Of a stretch of 64,000 nt of DNA, positions 7,198 to 17,100 are shown piece after piece (the first letter of the stretch is position 1; each line of letters starts with the position of its first letter). The stretch is from Paraprevotella xylaniphila YIT 11841. GTDB taxonomy: Bacteria > Bacteroidota > Bacteroidia > Bacteroidales > Bacteroidaceae. The translations under genes and the position numbers were made by a program. The notes beneath the pieces were generated by a model that saw only the letters and a list, made by a program, of their open reading frames with translations, ran no database searches and was not told where the DNA came from. The stretch covers positions 118,491-182,490 of the forward strand of contig NZ_GL883886.1 in NCBI RefSeq assembly GCF_000205165.1, in the 5' to 3' direction.

Positions 7198-9048
7198 TTA
7201 TTCAGCCTGGGCTGCTTTGATTTCCTTGTCGATGGCGGCAATCTTTTCGCTAATCAGGTTCAATTCGTCTTTCAACTTCTCCATCTTCTTGTTCATTTCG
7301 TTGAGGAGGCTGCTGCCCTTCTTCGAACTGCAAGTCAGGAAGCCCAGGTTGTTCTCGTACGTCTTGATTTCGCTGCGTTTGCTCTCGTAAGCCCGTACCA
7401 GGCGTTCCCGTTCGCGGGACAAGCCTTGTCCGCCTTCTTTGGCATCGTTCTTCAAGTTGTTCTTGAAGTTGTCCAGACGGCGGCGTGCGGCTGACATGTT
7501 CAGGGCCTTGAACAGTTGGTCTACCGTTTCGTGGTAAGCCTTATAGATTTTGTCTTTCTCCTTGAAAGGCACGAAACCGATTTCGTTCCATTCCTTCATC
7601 AGCTCTCTTACGGCATCCTGTTTGTTTTCTTCCTCGTTGGACTCCAACAAGGCTTTCAGCTTATCGATGACCTGTTCCTTCTTTTGCAAGTTCTCTTTTT
7701 CCTCCCCGCGTTGGGATGCCGTGTTCTTGCCCTTCTGTTCGAAAAAATAGTCGCAGGCACCGATGAAACGTTGCCAAAGAGATTCGGAATGCCTTTTAGG
7801 AACGGCACCGATGGTCTTCCATTCCTTCTGTATCTGCATGAGCTTGTTGGCCGTGGCTTTCCAGTCCGTGCTGTCTTTCAGTGCCTCGGCCTTTTCGCAG
7901 AGTTCCGTTTTCTTGGCCAAGTTTTGAGCCTGTTCCTCTTTCAGGCGTTTGAAGAATGAAGCCTTTTCCGTGAAGAAACGGTCGCATGCGCCACGGAAAC
8001 GCTCGAAAATCTTCACGTTCATCTTTTGAGGGGCGAAACCAATGGTACGCCATTCCTTTTGCATCTCGATGATTTGCTGCGTCTGTGACTCCCATGCAGC
8101 CGCCGTCTTGATGGCGGTCAGGTCGATGGCTTCTATTTTCTCGCAGAGTGCGGTCTTGTGTGCCAGGTTTTCTTCTTCTTTCTGCTTCAGCTCCTCGAAA
8201 TATTGTTGGTGGCGTTTGTTCACGGCGGTGGAAGCGGCTTTGAAGCGTGCCCAGATTTCTTCGCGCAATTCTTTCGCCACGGGTCCCGTTTCCTTGAATT
8301 CCTGATGCAAGGCTTGCAACTGTTGGAAAGCTGATATGACATCGGCTTCTTCGTTCAGCTTTTCCGCAGCTTCGCAAAGGCGTGTTTTGATTTCCAAGTT
8401 CTTCTTGAAATCGTATTCACGGAATTCGTTGTTGAGTTTCAGCTGGTCGTAATATTGCTCTACGTACAACTGGTAGGTTTTCCACAGCTCGTTGGCTTTT
8501 TCTGCCGGGACGAGTGTCAGTTCCTTCCATTGGTTCTGGAGTTCCTTAAACTCCTTGTAGGCTTGGTTGGCTTCCTCCGGTGTGGCGCTCAGGGTCTTGA
8601 TGCGTTCCAAGATTTCCTGCTTTTTCTGCAGGTTCTCTTCTTTCTGCCGGTCCAGTTCGGCCTGCAATTCAGCTCTTTTTTGCTTGATGACGTTCATGGC
8701 CGCCTTGAATTCGTCCTCGAGCACATTCGGTGCCGGAAGGAAAGCTTCTGGCTCGCCTCCGTTTTCGATGAATTGCGCACGGGCTGCTGCCACGTTTGCC
8801 TTATGTATTTTGTAGAAGGCCTGCTTCAGGGCATCCAATTCCTGTTTCTCGGCCGGAGCGTCGGCTTCGGCCAGTTCCTTCACTCGTGCAACGACTTCTT
8901 CCTGTGTTTGCGGCACTTCTATCGTTTGATTTTCCGTTTCGTTCACTTCTGGTGTTACGTTTTCTGTTACGTTCTCTTCCGTCTGGAGAGTTTCTTGAGA
9001 GTCCATCATGTTACTTGTTTTAGTATCTGATTCGGTTTTACTATTCAT
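7198..9048 (-). CDS. DUF349 repeat protein
   Basis: This 616-residue, highly charged protein carries about five DUF349 repeats of roughly 70 residues. Each has a conserved W(K/R) motif (for example EWRTIGFAP, EWKTIGAVP, EWNEIGFVP) and is predicted to be alpha-helical and partly coiled coil. The N-terminal 60 residues are acidic and low complexity. There is no signal peptide or membrane segment, so it is cytoplasmic. DUF349 proteins are widespread in Bacteroidetes and Actinobacteria and have no established biochemical role. It lies downstream of corA on the same strand (73-base gap). Confidence 0.9.
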   Translation of the reverse strand: MNSKTESDTKTSNMMDSQETLQTEENVTENVTPEVNETENQTIEVPQTQEEVVARVKELAEADAPAEKQELDALKQAFYKIHKANVAAARAQFIENGGEPEAFLPAPNVLEDEFKAAMNVIKQKRAELQAELDRQKEENLQKKQEILERIKTLSATPEEANQAYKEFKELQNQWKELTLVPAEKANELWKTYQLYVEQYYDQLKLNNEFREYDFKKNLEIKTRLCEAAEKLNEEADVISAFQQLQALHQEFKETGPVAKELREEIWARFKAASTAVNKRHQQYFEELKQKEEENLAHKTALCEKIEAIDLTAIKTAAAWESQTQQIIEMQKEWRTIGFAPQKMNVKIFERFRGACDRFFTEKASFFKRLKEEQAQNLAKKTELCEKAEALKDSTDWKATANKLMQIQKEWKTIGAVPKRHSESLWQRFIGACDYFFEQKGKNTASQRGEEKENLQKKEQVIDKLKALLESNEEENKQDAVRELMKEWNEIGFVPFKEKDKIYKAYHETVDQLFKALNMSAARRRLDNFKNNLKNDAKEGGQGLSRERERLVRAYESKRSEIKTYENNLGFLTCSSKKGSSLLNEMNKKMEKLKDELNLISEKIAAIDKEIKAAQAE

Positions 9049-9121
9049 TTAATCGGCACAAATTAAGTATAAAAAACGGTGGAAACCTAAAAAATCTCCT
9101 GTTTTTTTACTTTGCCCGGCT

Positions 9122-10048
9122 TTAAATCCATGTTTTTCGCTTGAAATACCATACGAATGCCACTGTAATGCCCACGGTAAGCATCAAAGCCACCGGGAAT
9201 CCCCATGCCCAATTCTCCATGCCGTTGACCAGGTTCATGCCGAGTAAACTGGCGATGAGCGTGGGAAACATGAGGATGATGGAAATGGACGTCAGCATTT
9301 TCATCACGCCGCTCGTGTTATTGTTGATGATGTTGGCGTAAGTGTCCATCGTCGAGTCGAGGATGTTGGCATAGATGGATGTCGTCTCGCGTGCCTGGCT
9401 CATCTCGATATTGACATCCTCGATAAGGTCGGCATCCAGTTCGTCCACCGGAAGTTTGAACTTCAGCTTGGAGAGCAACGTCTCATTGCCTCGGATGGAA
9501 GTGATGAAATAAGTCAGGCTGTCTTGCAGGCGCGACAAGTTGATGAGGTCCACGTTGTCCACGTTACGATCCAAGTGTTGCTTGGCTTTCTCGATGAGCA
9601 GGTTGATTTGCTTCAGCCGTTTCAGGTACCACACGGCAGACGAAAGGAACAGGCGGAACACCATGTCTACGGAGTCGGTGAATCCCAATCCGCGTTTTTG
9701 CTGGTAGCTCACGAAGTCAATCATCATGTTCGTCTCGAAATTGCACACGGTGATGCACACCTCTTTGTTCAGGATGATACCGAGGGGTATGGTCGTATAA
9801 GGCGTGCGCGAGCGTACTTCTTTCACGTAAGGGATACGCAGGATGATGAGTATCCAACCGTCGTCGAACTCATAGCGGGCACGCTCGTCGGTATCGGCGA
9901 TGTCCATTAAAAAGTAATCGGGGATGTGGAGCGTATTCTCCAGATAATCTATATCGTCCTGAGTCGGACAAGTAACTTGCACCCAACAGTTGGGTTCCCA
10001 CTTTTCGAGCGTGCGCAGGCCGCGGTTTGTATTCCAGTATGTTCGCAT
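9122..10048 (-). CDS. corA: CorA-family magnesium/divalent cation channel
   Basis: This 308-residue protein has a long cytoplasmic N-terminal domain rich in helices and two C-terminal membrane spans. The selectivity motif GMN is at about residue 270 (SLLGMNLVNGMENWAWG). CorA proteins form pentameric channels that admit Mg2+, or Co2+/Ni2+ in some members. The loop after GMN reads LVNGMEN rather than a typical MPE-type loop, so cation preference is uncertain. The gene has its own strong promoter (10174-10205) and a roughly 120-base leader. Confidence 0.9.
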   Translation of the reverse strand: MRTYWNTNRGLRTLEKWEPNCWVQVTCPTQDDIDYLENTLHIPDYFLMDIADTDERARYEFDDGWILIILRIPYVKEVRSRTPYTTIPLGIILNKEVCITVCNFETNMMIDFVSYQQKRGLGFTDSVDMVFRLFLSSAVWYLKRLKQINLLIEKAKQHLDRNVDNVDLINLSRLQDSLTYFITSIRGNETLLSKLKFKLPVDELDADLIEDVNIEMSQARETTSIYANILDSTMDTYANIINNNTSGVMKMLTSISIILMFPTLIASLLGMNLVNGMENWAWGFPVALMLTVGITVAFVWYFKRKTWI

Positions 10049-10173
10049 GAATAAAAATCCTCCATAATTATAACGGAACGGAGGCAGCTCCTTGCAAACC
10101 TCTGTCCTACTTAGTTCATATTTTCCGCGTGATAATCGTCCATTTTAAATAAATACTCTGATAAATTGCGGTG

Positions 10174-10205
10174 CAAAGATACGATAAACCGCTTGAAGTT
10201 ACAAA
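10174..10205 (-). promoter_or_regulatory. Full-consensus promoter for corA
   Basis: On the minus strand, TTTG (10205-10202) and TATCTTTG (10181-10174) are separated by exactly 20 bases. The -33 box overlaps the terminator of rsmA. The leader to the ATG at 10048 is about 120 bases. I saw a weak hairpin there but no known Mg2+ riboswitch. Confidence 0.8.
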
Positions 10206-10206
10206 T

Positions 10207-10234
10207 AAAAAAACGGCTTTGAGGCCGTTTTTTT
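10207..10234 (-). terminator. Terminator overlapping the rsmA stop codon
   Basis: AAAAAACGGC and GCCGTTTTTT pair around the loop TTTGAG. The A- and T-rich flanks make it usable in both directions. The last bases of rsmA lie inside the hairpin. Confidence 0.85.
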
Positions 10235-11084
10235 ATATCTTTTCTCCGGAGTATGCCGTTTCGGAAGTTTCCCGCGTTATGGCATTGGTCAGATTGATGA
10301 AATCGGCCACGGATAATTGTTCCGGGCGGCGGCCGAATATCTCGGCGGAGAGGAATTCGGCGTGGTCTTTAGGCAGCCGCCCTTCCTGCCGTGCCTTGTG
10401 GTCGGCATCGGCCAGCACGGGGCGGATGGAGTTGCGAAGCACTTTGCGCCGTTGGTTGAATGTGGTTTTCACTACCTGTTTGAAGAGCCGCTCGTTGCAA
10501 CCTAAGTCCGTCGTGGAGTTGCGTGTCATACGGATGACCGCGCTCTTCACCTTGGGGGGAGGATTGAATACGTGTTCATGCACCGTGAACAAGTATTCCA
10601 CGCTGTACCATGCCTGGATGAGTACGCTCAGGATACCGTAGGTCTTGCTGCCCGGACCGGCGGCAATGCGTTCCGCCACCTCTTTCTGTATCATGCCCGT
10701 ACAGCAAGGGATGAGGTCTTTGTAGTCGAGCATCTTGAAGAATATCTGGCTAGAAATGTTATAAGGGTAGTTGCCCGTAAGCACGAACGGTTGCCCGCCG
10801 AACGTCCGTTCCAGGTGCATTTTCAGGAAATCGTCTTCTATGATGTTTTCTTCCAACTGGGGGTAATTGGCACGTAGGTAGGCCACGGATTCGAAATCAA
10901 TCTCGACCACTTTGACGGGGCGGCCCTTGCCGACGAGGAACTGGGTCATGACACCCATGCCCGGCCCTACCTCGAGCACCGGGATTCCGGGGCAGGCATC
11001 TACTGTATCGGCGATGTCCTGTGCGATTTTCAGGTCTTTTAAAAAATGCTGTCCGAGAAACTTTTTGGGCTTGACTGTCTTCAT
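10233..11084 (-). CDS. rsmA: 16S rRNA dimethyladenosine transferase
   Basis: This 283-residue Rossmann methyltransferase dimethylates two adjacent adenosines (A1518/A1519 in E. coli numbering) near the 3' end of 16S rRNA during 30S maturation. Seen here: the N-terminal KKFLGQHFL motif, the SAM-binding LEVGPGMGVMT near residue 36, and the catalytic NYPYNIS near residue 104. The length is normal for KsgA/RsmA. It is divergent from the flippase-like gene at 11146, with a candidate promoter between them. Confidence 0.97.
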   Translation of the reverse strand: MKTVKPKKFLGQHFLKDLKIAQDIADTVDACPGIPVLEVGPGMGVMTQFLVGKGRPVKVVEIDFESVAYLRANYPQLEENIIEDDFLKMHLERTFGGQPFVLTGNYPYNISSQIFFKMLDYKDLIPCCTGMIQKEVAERIAAGPGSKTYGILSVLIQAWYSVEYLFTVHEHVFNPPPKVKSAVIRMTRNSTTDLGCNERLFKQVVKTTFNQRRKVLRNSIRPVLADADHKARQEGRLPKDHAEFLSAEIFGRRPEQLSVADFINLTNAITRETSETAYSGEKI

Positions 11085-11115
11085 TGTTGTTTTTTTGTTT
11101 TATTTTTGTGGATAC

Positions 11116-11123
11116 AAAGGTAA
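11116..11123 (-). promoter_or_regulatory. Candidate -7 element for rsmA
   Basis: TACCTTTG on the minus strand fits TAnnTTTG and lies 32 bases before the rsmA ATG. No TTTG is seen at the expected -33 spacing, so support is moderate. Confidence 0.45.
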
Positions 11124-11145
11124 TCAAAAATAGACAGAGACGGCA

Positions 11146-12162
11146 TTGGAAACTTCTAAGATCATTCGTCATGCGTTAAAAATAGCCTTCCCCTTGGCGT
11201 TGGGAGGCTTGATTTTGTGGTGGATGTACCGTGATTTCGACTGGAACGGGCTGTGGGAGGCTTTGAACGACGGGATGGATTGGACGTGGATGTGGCTTTC
11301 CATGCCTTTCGGTGTGTTGGCGCAGGTGTTGCGTGCCGTGCGTTGGAGGCAGGCATTGGCTCCGTTGGGAGAACGTCCGCGTTTGTCTTCGTGCGTGCAT
11401 GCCGTGTTTCTTTCATACGCTTCCAGTCTTGTGGTGCCCCGGGTGGGGGAGGTCTTGCGTTGCGGTGTATTGAAGAAGTACGACGGCACTTCTTTTACGA
11501 AATCCTTGGGGACGGTGGTGACGGAGCGCATGGTGGATTCCCTGTTGATTTTGTTATTGGCTGCTTTGGCAGTCTTGCTGCAGGTCAAGGTGTTCATGGT
11601 GTTCTTTGCCGAGACGGGAGTAAGTTTTGAAGAACTGGCCGGACGCTTTTCTGCAGCCGGTTATTGGGTCACGGCAGCTTGTTTGTTGGTCGTGTTGGTG
11701 TTTCTTGCCGTTTTGGCCAGGCGGTTGGCGTGGTTCAACCATACCCGCAATTTGCTTCGCAATATTGTGGACGGAGTGTTTTCTTTGCGCAATGTCCGCC
11801 ATATACCTATATATATAATGTATTCCTTGGGGATATGGCTTGCCTATTTCCTGCATTTCTATTTGACTTTTTATTGTTTTTCCTATACTTCGGGGTTGGG
11901 GGCTATGGCCGCCTTGATTGCTTTCGTGGTCGGCACGTTTGCCGTCTTGGTACCCACGCCGAATGGTGCCGGGCCGTGGCATTTTGCGGTGAAGACCATT
12001 TTGGTGCTCTACGGCGTATGTGAGCCGGATGCTGTCGTGTTCGTGCTCATCGTGCATACGTTGCAGACCTTGCTTGTCATGTTGTTGGGCTTCTATGCTG
12101 CCGGGGCATTGGCTTTTACCCGTCGGATAGGCCAGGAGGAAGCAGGGGGTGGAAGAAATTAA
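11146..12162 (+). CDS. Lysylphosphatidylglycerol synthase transmembrane region (UPF0104/AglD-type) protein
   Basis: This 338-residue integral membrane protein has about eight hydrophobic segments. It resembles the membrane half of MprF and the UPF0104/AglD group, including the RAVRWRQAL and PTPNGAGPWHF segments; the latter matches the family's conserved P-x-P-G-G region. It lacks the cytosolic aminoacyltransferase domain, so it cannot make lysyl-PG itself and a lipid translocation role is inferred. The start is TTG at 11146, since the next in-frame ATG would cut off the first membrane segment. It runs into pepD 32 bases later. Confidence 0.8.
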   Translation: METSKIIRHALKIAFPLALGGLILWWMYRDFDWNGLWEALNDGMDWTWMWLSMPFGVLAQVLRAVRWRQALAPLGERPRLSSCVHAVFLSYASSLVVPRVGEVLRCGVLKKYDGTSFTKSLGTVVTERMVDSLLILLLAALAVLLQVKVFMVFFAETGVSFEELAGRFSAAGYWVTAACLLVVLVFLAVLARRLAWFNHTRNLLRNIVDGVFSLRNVRHIPIYIMYSLGIWLAYFLHFYLTFYCFSYTSGLGAMAALIAFVVGTFAVLVPTPNGAGPWHFAVKTILVLYGVCEPDAVVFVLIVHTLQTLLVMLLGFYAAGALAFTRRIGQEEAGGGRN

Positions 12163-12194
12163 ATCAGATTGTCAAACCATAATAATAGGTTGTT

Positions 12195-13655
12195 ATGAAC
12201 GAGATTAAGAACTTGGAACCGCAGGTGGTATGGAAGAATTTCCATGCATTGACACAGGTTCCGCGTCCGTCAGGACATTTGGAAAAAGTACAGCAATTCC
12301 TGTTGGATTGGGCGGCAGCCCATGGTATCGAGGCTTTCAAAGACGGTGGCGAAAACATCGTCATGCGCAAACCTGCCACACCGGGCATGGAGAACCGTAA
12401 GAAAGCCGTCATGCAGGCCCACATGGACATGGTGCCGCAGAAAACGGCAGAGAGCCGGCATAATTTTGAGACCGACCCCATTGAAACCTATATCGACGGC
12501 GAGTGGGTGAAAGCCAAGGGGACGACCTTGGGCTCGGACGACGGAATGGGCGTGGCGGCCATCATGGCCGTGATGGAAGACGAGAGCCTGGAGCACGGCC
12601 CGTTGGAGGCATTGATTACAGCCGACGAGGAAACTTGCATGTACGGGGTCAACCATCTTGCGTCCGACACGTTGACGGGCGACATCCTGCTGAACTTCGA
12701 CAATGAGACGATGGGCGAATTTGTGGTAGGAAGTGCCGGAGGAGTGAACGTGACGGCATCGATTGCTTATAAAGCCGTGGAGGCAGACCCGGCAGACGTG
12801 GCGGTCAAGGTGACGGTCAAAGGGTTGCGCGGCGGACATTCCGGCTTGGAGATTTGCGAGAACCGTGCCAATGCCAACAAACTGATGGCGAGGTTCCTGA
12901 ACATGGCCATCCGCGAGAACGAAGCACGGTTGGCTTCGTGGAAAGGCGGCAACATGCGTAACGCCATACCTCGTGAGAGCGAAGCTGTAGTGACGGTACC
13001 GGCGGATGATGTGGATGAGTTGCAAGGACTGGTGGATTATTGTGCGGACATGTTTGCCGAAGAATACCGTGGCGTGGAAGAGCACATCGTGATGACGATG
13101 GAGCGCGTGGATATGCCTGCGGTTCAGGTGCCGGAAGAGATTCAGGACAATGTGCTGGATGCCATTGTGGCCTGTCACGACGGTGTGCTCCGTTACATCC
13201 CGTCCATCCCGCACATCGTGGAGACTTCGTCCAACCTGGCGATTGTCAACGTGACACCGGAACGTGCGGAAGTGCTGATTTTGGCACGCAGTTCGAGCGA
13301 GAGCATGATGGACTATGTCGGGACCATGTTGGAAAGCTGCTTCAACATGGCGGGCATGAAGGTGGAATTCAGCGGTCGTTACGGGGCATGGCAGCCTAAC
13401 TTCGATTCGCAGATTACGGCGCAGATGGTGGAAATCTATAAGGAGATGTTTGGCGAAGAGGCGTTGGTACAGGTCGTGCATGCCGGTTTGGAGTGCAGTC
13501 TTATCGGGGAAGTATATCCCGATATGGACTTGGTAAGTTTCGGTCCTACGCTCCGTTCGCCGCATACGCCGGATGAGCGTTGCCACATCCCGTCGGTGGC
13601 CAAGTTCTGGGATTTCCTGAAGGAGTTGCTCCGCCGGATACCGGAGAAGGCGTAA
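12195..13655 (+). CDS. pepD: Cytosolic aminoacyl-histidine dipeptidase (peptidase D, M20 family)
   Basis: This 486-residue zinc dipeptidase cleaves Xaa-His (carnosine-like) and other dipeptides. Metal-site motifs are visible in order: QAHMDMVPQK (near residue 76), TLGSDDGMGVA (near 115), TADEETCMYGVNHL (near 145) and KGLRGGHSGLEI (near 215, lid domain), with VHAGLECSLIG near the C-terminus. The length equals the family norm. There is no signal peptide. It is followed by its own terminator, so it likely ends a two-gene transcript with the upstream membrane protein. Confidence 0.95.
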   Translation: MNEIKNLEPQVVWKNFHALTQVPRPSGHLEKVQQFLLDWAAAHGIEAFKDGGENIVMRKPATPGMENRKKAVMQAHMDMVPQKTAESRHNFETDPIETYIDGEWVKAKGTTLGSDDGMGVAAIMAVMEDESLEHGPLEALITADEETCMYGVNHLASDTLTGDILLNFDNETMGEFVVGSAGGVNVTASIAYKAVEADPADVAVKVTVKGLRGGHSGLEICENRANANKLMARFLNMAIRENEARLASWKGGNMRNAIPRESEAVVTVPADDVDELQGLVDYCADMFAEEYRGVEEHIVMTMERVDMPAVQVPEEIQDNVLDAIVACHDGVLRYIPSIPHIVETSSNLAIVNVTPERAEVLILARSSSESMMDYVGTMLESCFNMAGMKVEFSGRYGAWQPNFDSQITAQMVEIYKEMFGEEALVQVVHAGLECSLIGEVYPDMDLVSFGPTLRSPHTPDERCHIPSVAKFWDFLKELLRRIPEKA

Positions 13656-13677
13656 ATAAGCGGAATTTTGCATAGGG

Positions 13678-13712
13678 AAAGGGGATGTGTCGTGCGGGCA
13701 TGTTCCCTTTTT
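13678..13712 (+). terminator. Terminator after pepD
   Basis: AAAGGGGATGTG (13678-13689) pairs with CATGTTCCCTTT (13699-13710) through 12 pairs, three of them G-U, with a 9-base loop and further T. It starts 22 bases after the pepD stop. Confidence 0.6.
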
Positions 13713-13872
13713 CCATGCGGCCATGATGGGCTTTGGAGATTACGGGGGCATGTTGCGGAGCGGATGTCTGCATCGCTTTGTCCGGATTTCTTGTTATTCT
13801 TACGTGTATCTGTAAACAGCTGTTTTTTAGTTGGTTGAATGCATTAAAAAGTTCTCCTTAGATTCGATAATC

Positions 13873-13938
13873 AATCTGCGCCAAACGAAAAATCAATCAA
13901 AGGAGACTGATTTTTCGTTTGGCGCAGAACGATTTTAC
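13873..13938. repeat. Array of three 22-bp modules forming a 21-bp perfect hairpin, site B
   Basis: Modules run 13873-13894, 13895-13916 and 13917-13938. The first ends in GAAAAATC (the inverse of GATTTTTC), the second in GATTTTTC and the third in GATTTTAC. As a result 13875-13895 and 13908-13928 are perfect inverted repeats with a 12-base loop. There is no T-run right after it, so it is not a classic terminator. The surrounding 13713-14122 holds no gene that I can support. Confidence 0.85.
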
Positions 13939-14122
13939 CACTTCCTCACTTCTCGTTTTGTCGTGGATTTTCAGGTTTTTGGGCTTTGGGTATGGGTGAA
14001 TTGGAGAACCAGTTGGTCTGTGATGTATGGTTTTTAGAATATTATAACGTTGAATAGTTTCATTTTTCAAGAAGAATGCCGTTATTTGCATGAATCAGAA
14101 CTAAAAACCAAAAGAAATAACT

Positions 14123-17100
14123 ATGAAGCAAAAAATCTTATGGAGTATATGCGTGATGTTCCTTTGTTTCGGAACGGGGTGCCCGGCTGCGGGTTTCGAT
14201 GATTTATGGAAACAAGTGGAAAAATATGAAAGACAAGATTTGCCGAAATCTGCTTATAAGGTTGTGGAACAGATAGCCGCCAAGGCAGACAAAGAGAGGC
14301 AAAAAGGTCAGCAGATGGCAGCTTTGCTCTACGGTTGCAAGCTCCGTCAGGACATCGTGCCCGATAGCTTTTATTCCGACATCATGAAACTGGAGCGGCT
14401 CAAACGGCAGACCACCGACGAGGTTCAACGGGCGGTGCTGGCTTCCGTGTTGGGAGATTTGTATGAAGACAATGCAGGCCGTAACCGGAATTACAGCGAC
14501 CGTACGGATGCCCATCCCGACAGCATCCGCGAGTGGTCGCGGGAGCAGTTTATGAAGGTTGCATCGGAGAATTACCAACTGTCCATGGCTCGTCCGGACT
14601 TGTTGGCAGCGGCCAAAGCCGCCGACTACATGCCTTTTGTGGAGAAAGGGAAGGATGCCGGTTACTTCGGCGGGGATTTGCTGAATGTCATCGGGAGGCG
14701 GGCAGTGGCTATGAAACGGTACAGGACCGTTGCGATAGAAGATGTGGACAAGGACGTGTATGGACAAATGCTCGCTGTCTATCGTAAGAATGGAAACCGT
14801 GAGGCGGAATTGTTGGTGATGTTAGACTCTATCGGACATGTGGCACGTGTGTCGAATGGAGGTGTGGCGGAGCATGACCCTGACGGTGTGGCAAGGCGCG
14901 AACGGGAAGTGCTGCAAACCGGAACGTATAAGGCGTACGAGCGGATGCTCGCCCATTTCGGTGATTTGCCGTTGGCGGCAGAAATTTATCTGTGCATGCT
15001 CGATTTGGAGGTCAGTCCGCGCCTGAAAGTGCAATGGATAGAAGAAGGCTATGAAAGATATAAGGCTTATCCACGTTCGAAGGAACTACTGAATCACCGG
15101 AAAAGACTGGAAGCACCGGAAATGCGTTTCCGGATGTCTGAAAGCGTGAACCCCGACATGGGTTACGAAGCACGAGTGGAACACCGCAATGTGTCCGGAG
15201 TGGAGTTAAGTTGGTACCTGTTGCCAGAGGGAGAACCTGATTGGGATAAGGTGGAAAAGAAGTATAGGAGCGACCGCTTGGCTTACTTGAAACGGTATGG
15301 ACGATTGCGGAAGACAGAACGCCTGGCATGGAAGGCGTATGCTCCATACGAGGCCGTGACAGATACTTTCGATTTGCGTGTTCCCGGTGTGGGCTACTAT
15401 ATGATAGTCGCAAAAGCGGATGGACAAGAAACATTGCAACCCTCCCAAATCCACGGGGTGAAGTCATCACGTTTGTTATTGGTGGGCGGTTTCTTGCCGG
15501 ACAGCACTAGCCTTTGCACGGTAGTGGAGGGATGTACGGGGCGGCCCGTGCCATCGGCCACGGTGGAATGGTACTATCGTGACACGCTGTTGCATACCGC
15601 TTTGACGGATGCCGAGGGAAAAGCCCGTTGGCGCGATGCCGCTTATATCCGGAACCATATAGGGCATTACGGCCTGACGATAAAGGCTCGTAAAGGGGAT
15701 GACCGTTATGCCCAACCTTGGCAGGAGCGTTTCCGGATGCCTTTCCACAAAGAAGAACGGGAACAGGTGCGGGAGCGTTTGTACACAGACAGGGCGGTGT
15801 ACCGCCCCGGACAGACGGTGTATGTGGGTGGACTGTGTTACAATGAGCGACAGGCTGAAAGCCATACCGTGCAAGGGCGTAAGGTGGTGTTGGAATTGCA
15901 CGACCCGAATGGGAAGGCCGTGGCGGAACAAAAAGTGGAGAGCGATGCTTTCGGTACGTTTTCGGGCACTTTCACTTTGCCAACGACCGGACTTTCCGGG
16001 CGTTATTTCATACGTACAGAATGGGGACATACGGATTTCAGGGTAGAGGAATACAAGCGTCCCACCTTTGAGGTGCATTTGGACGAGGTGGGCGAACACT
16101 TCGTCCCGGGCGACACGGTAAGCCTGATGGGTATGGCCATGAACTACAATGGGGTTCCCTTGCGGCATGCACGGGTGTCGGCCACATCTTTCGTCGTTCG
16201 TGCCCTCTATCGGGTGGTCGACGGGGAAAAGGAGCTTCCGCTCGATACGGTTTATACCGGTGAAGACGGGCAGTTCATGTTGCGTGTTCCGGTGCGTGAG
16301 ACTGAAGAGTCATGGGGTAGTTGGGGGCTGCGCCAGATGGTGGAAGTGTCGGTCACGTCTGCATCTGGCGAGACGCAGTCGGCCAAAATTGGATTCCCTT
16401 TGACCAAGGAGGGATTGGAACTTGCGTTGGAGGGGGCATTACCGTGCGTGAAAGACAGCCTGCCTGCTTTTACGGCAAGGGTGCGTACGGCTGCGGGTGC
16501 CCTTTATACGGGACCAGTGGAAGTGACCGCCGACCTCTTCTTGTCGGAGAAACACCGACTGACGAAGAAAGTGTTGTCGGGTATCTGTCTGCCTGCCAAC
16601 CGCGAGGTGCGGATTGCGGAGTTGTCAGCTCTTCCTTCTGCGGATTACGGATGGGTGGTACGGGCCGTGGCAGAAGGTGACACGGTGGAAACCTCCTACA
16701 CGTTCAAACTTTTCAGCCTGTCGGACCGTCGTCCGGGCAACGATGATAACCTTTGGTTCTATTGCGTGAACGACACCGTCCGTCCGGATAAACCTGCCCG
16801 TCTGATGGTGGGTACGGCGGCCGACAGTGTCACGCTATATTACATGTTGTTCTGTGAAGACCGTATTTTGGAGGAAAAGGTTTATTCTGTGTCCGATACC
16901 ATCATGGACTTCACTTATCCGTCCGTGCCAGATGGGGCAGACGGGATGCAGGCTGTGTTTTATTTGGTGCGGGACGGACGTTGTTCGACAAGGGAAGTGC
17001 GGCTTGTCCGTCCGTGTCCTGAACGGAAGTTGCGTCTTGCGTGGACATCGTTCCGCGACCGTCTGCAGCCGGGTACGGAAGAAACATGGCGGCTCCGGGT

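Noticed and set aside
10049-10173. Mg2+ riboswitch in the corA leader
   Set aside because: Only a weak imperfect stem is visible. I could not identify the conserved cores of the M-box or other Mg2+-sensing leaders.
12270-13724. A 484-codon open frame on the minus strand
   Set aside because: It lies fully antisense to pepD, whose product has all family motifs. The antisense frame is His- and Arg-rich with no recognisable domain, as is usual for GC-biased shadow frames.
13713-14122. A small gene between pepD and the macroglobulin gene
   Set aside because: The only short frames (about 13831-14037 and its antisense) read through the hairpin array and have no support.
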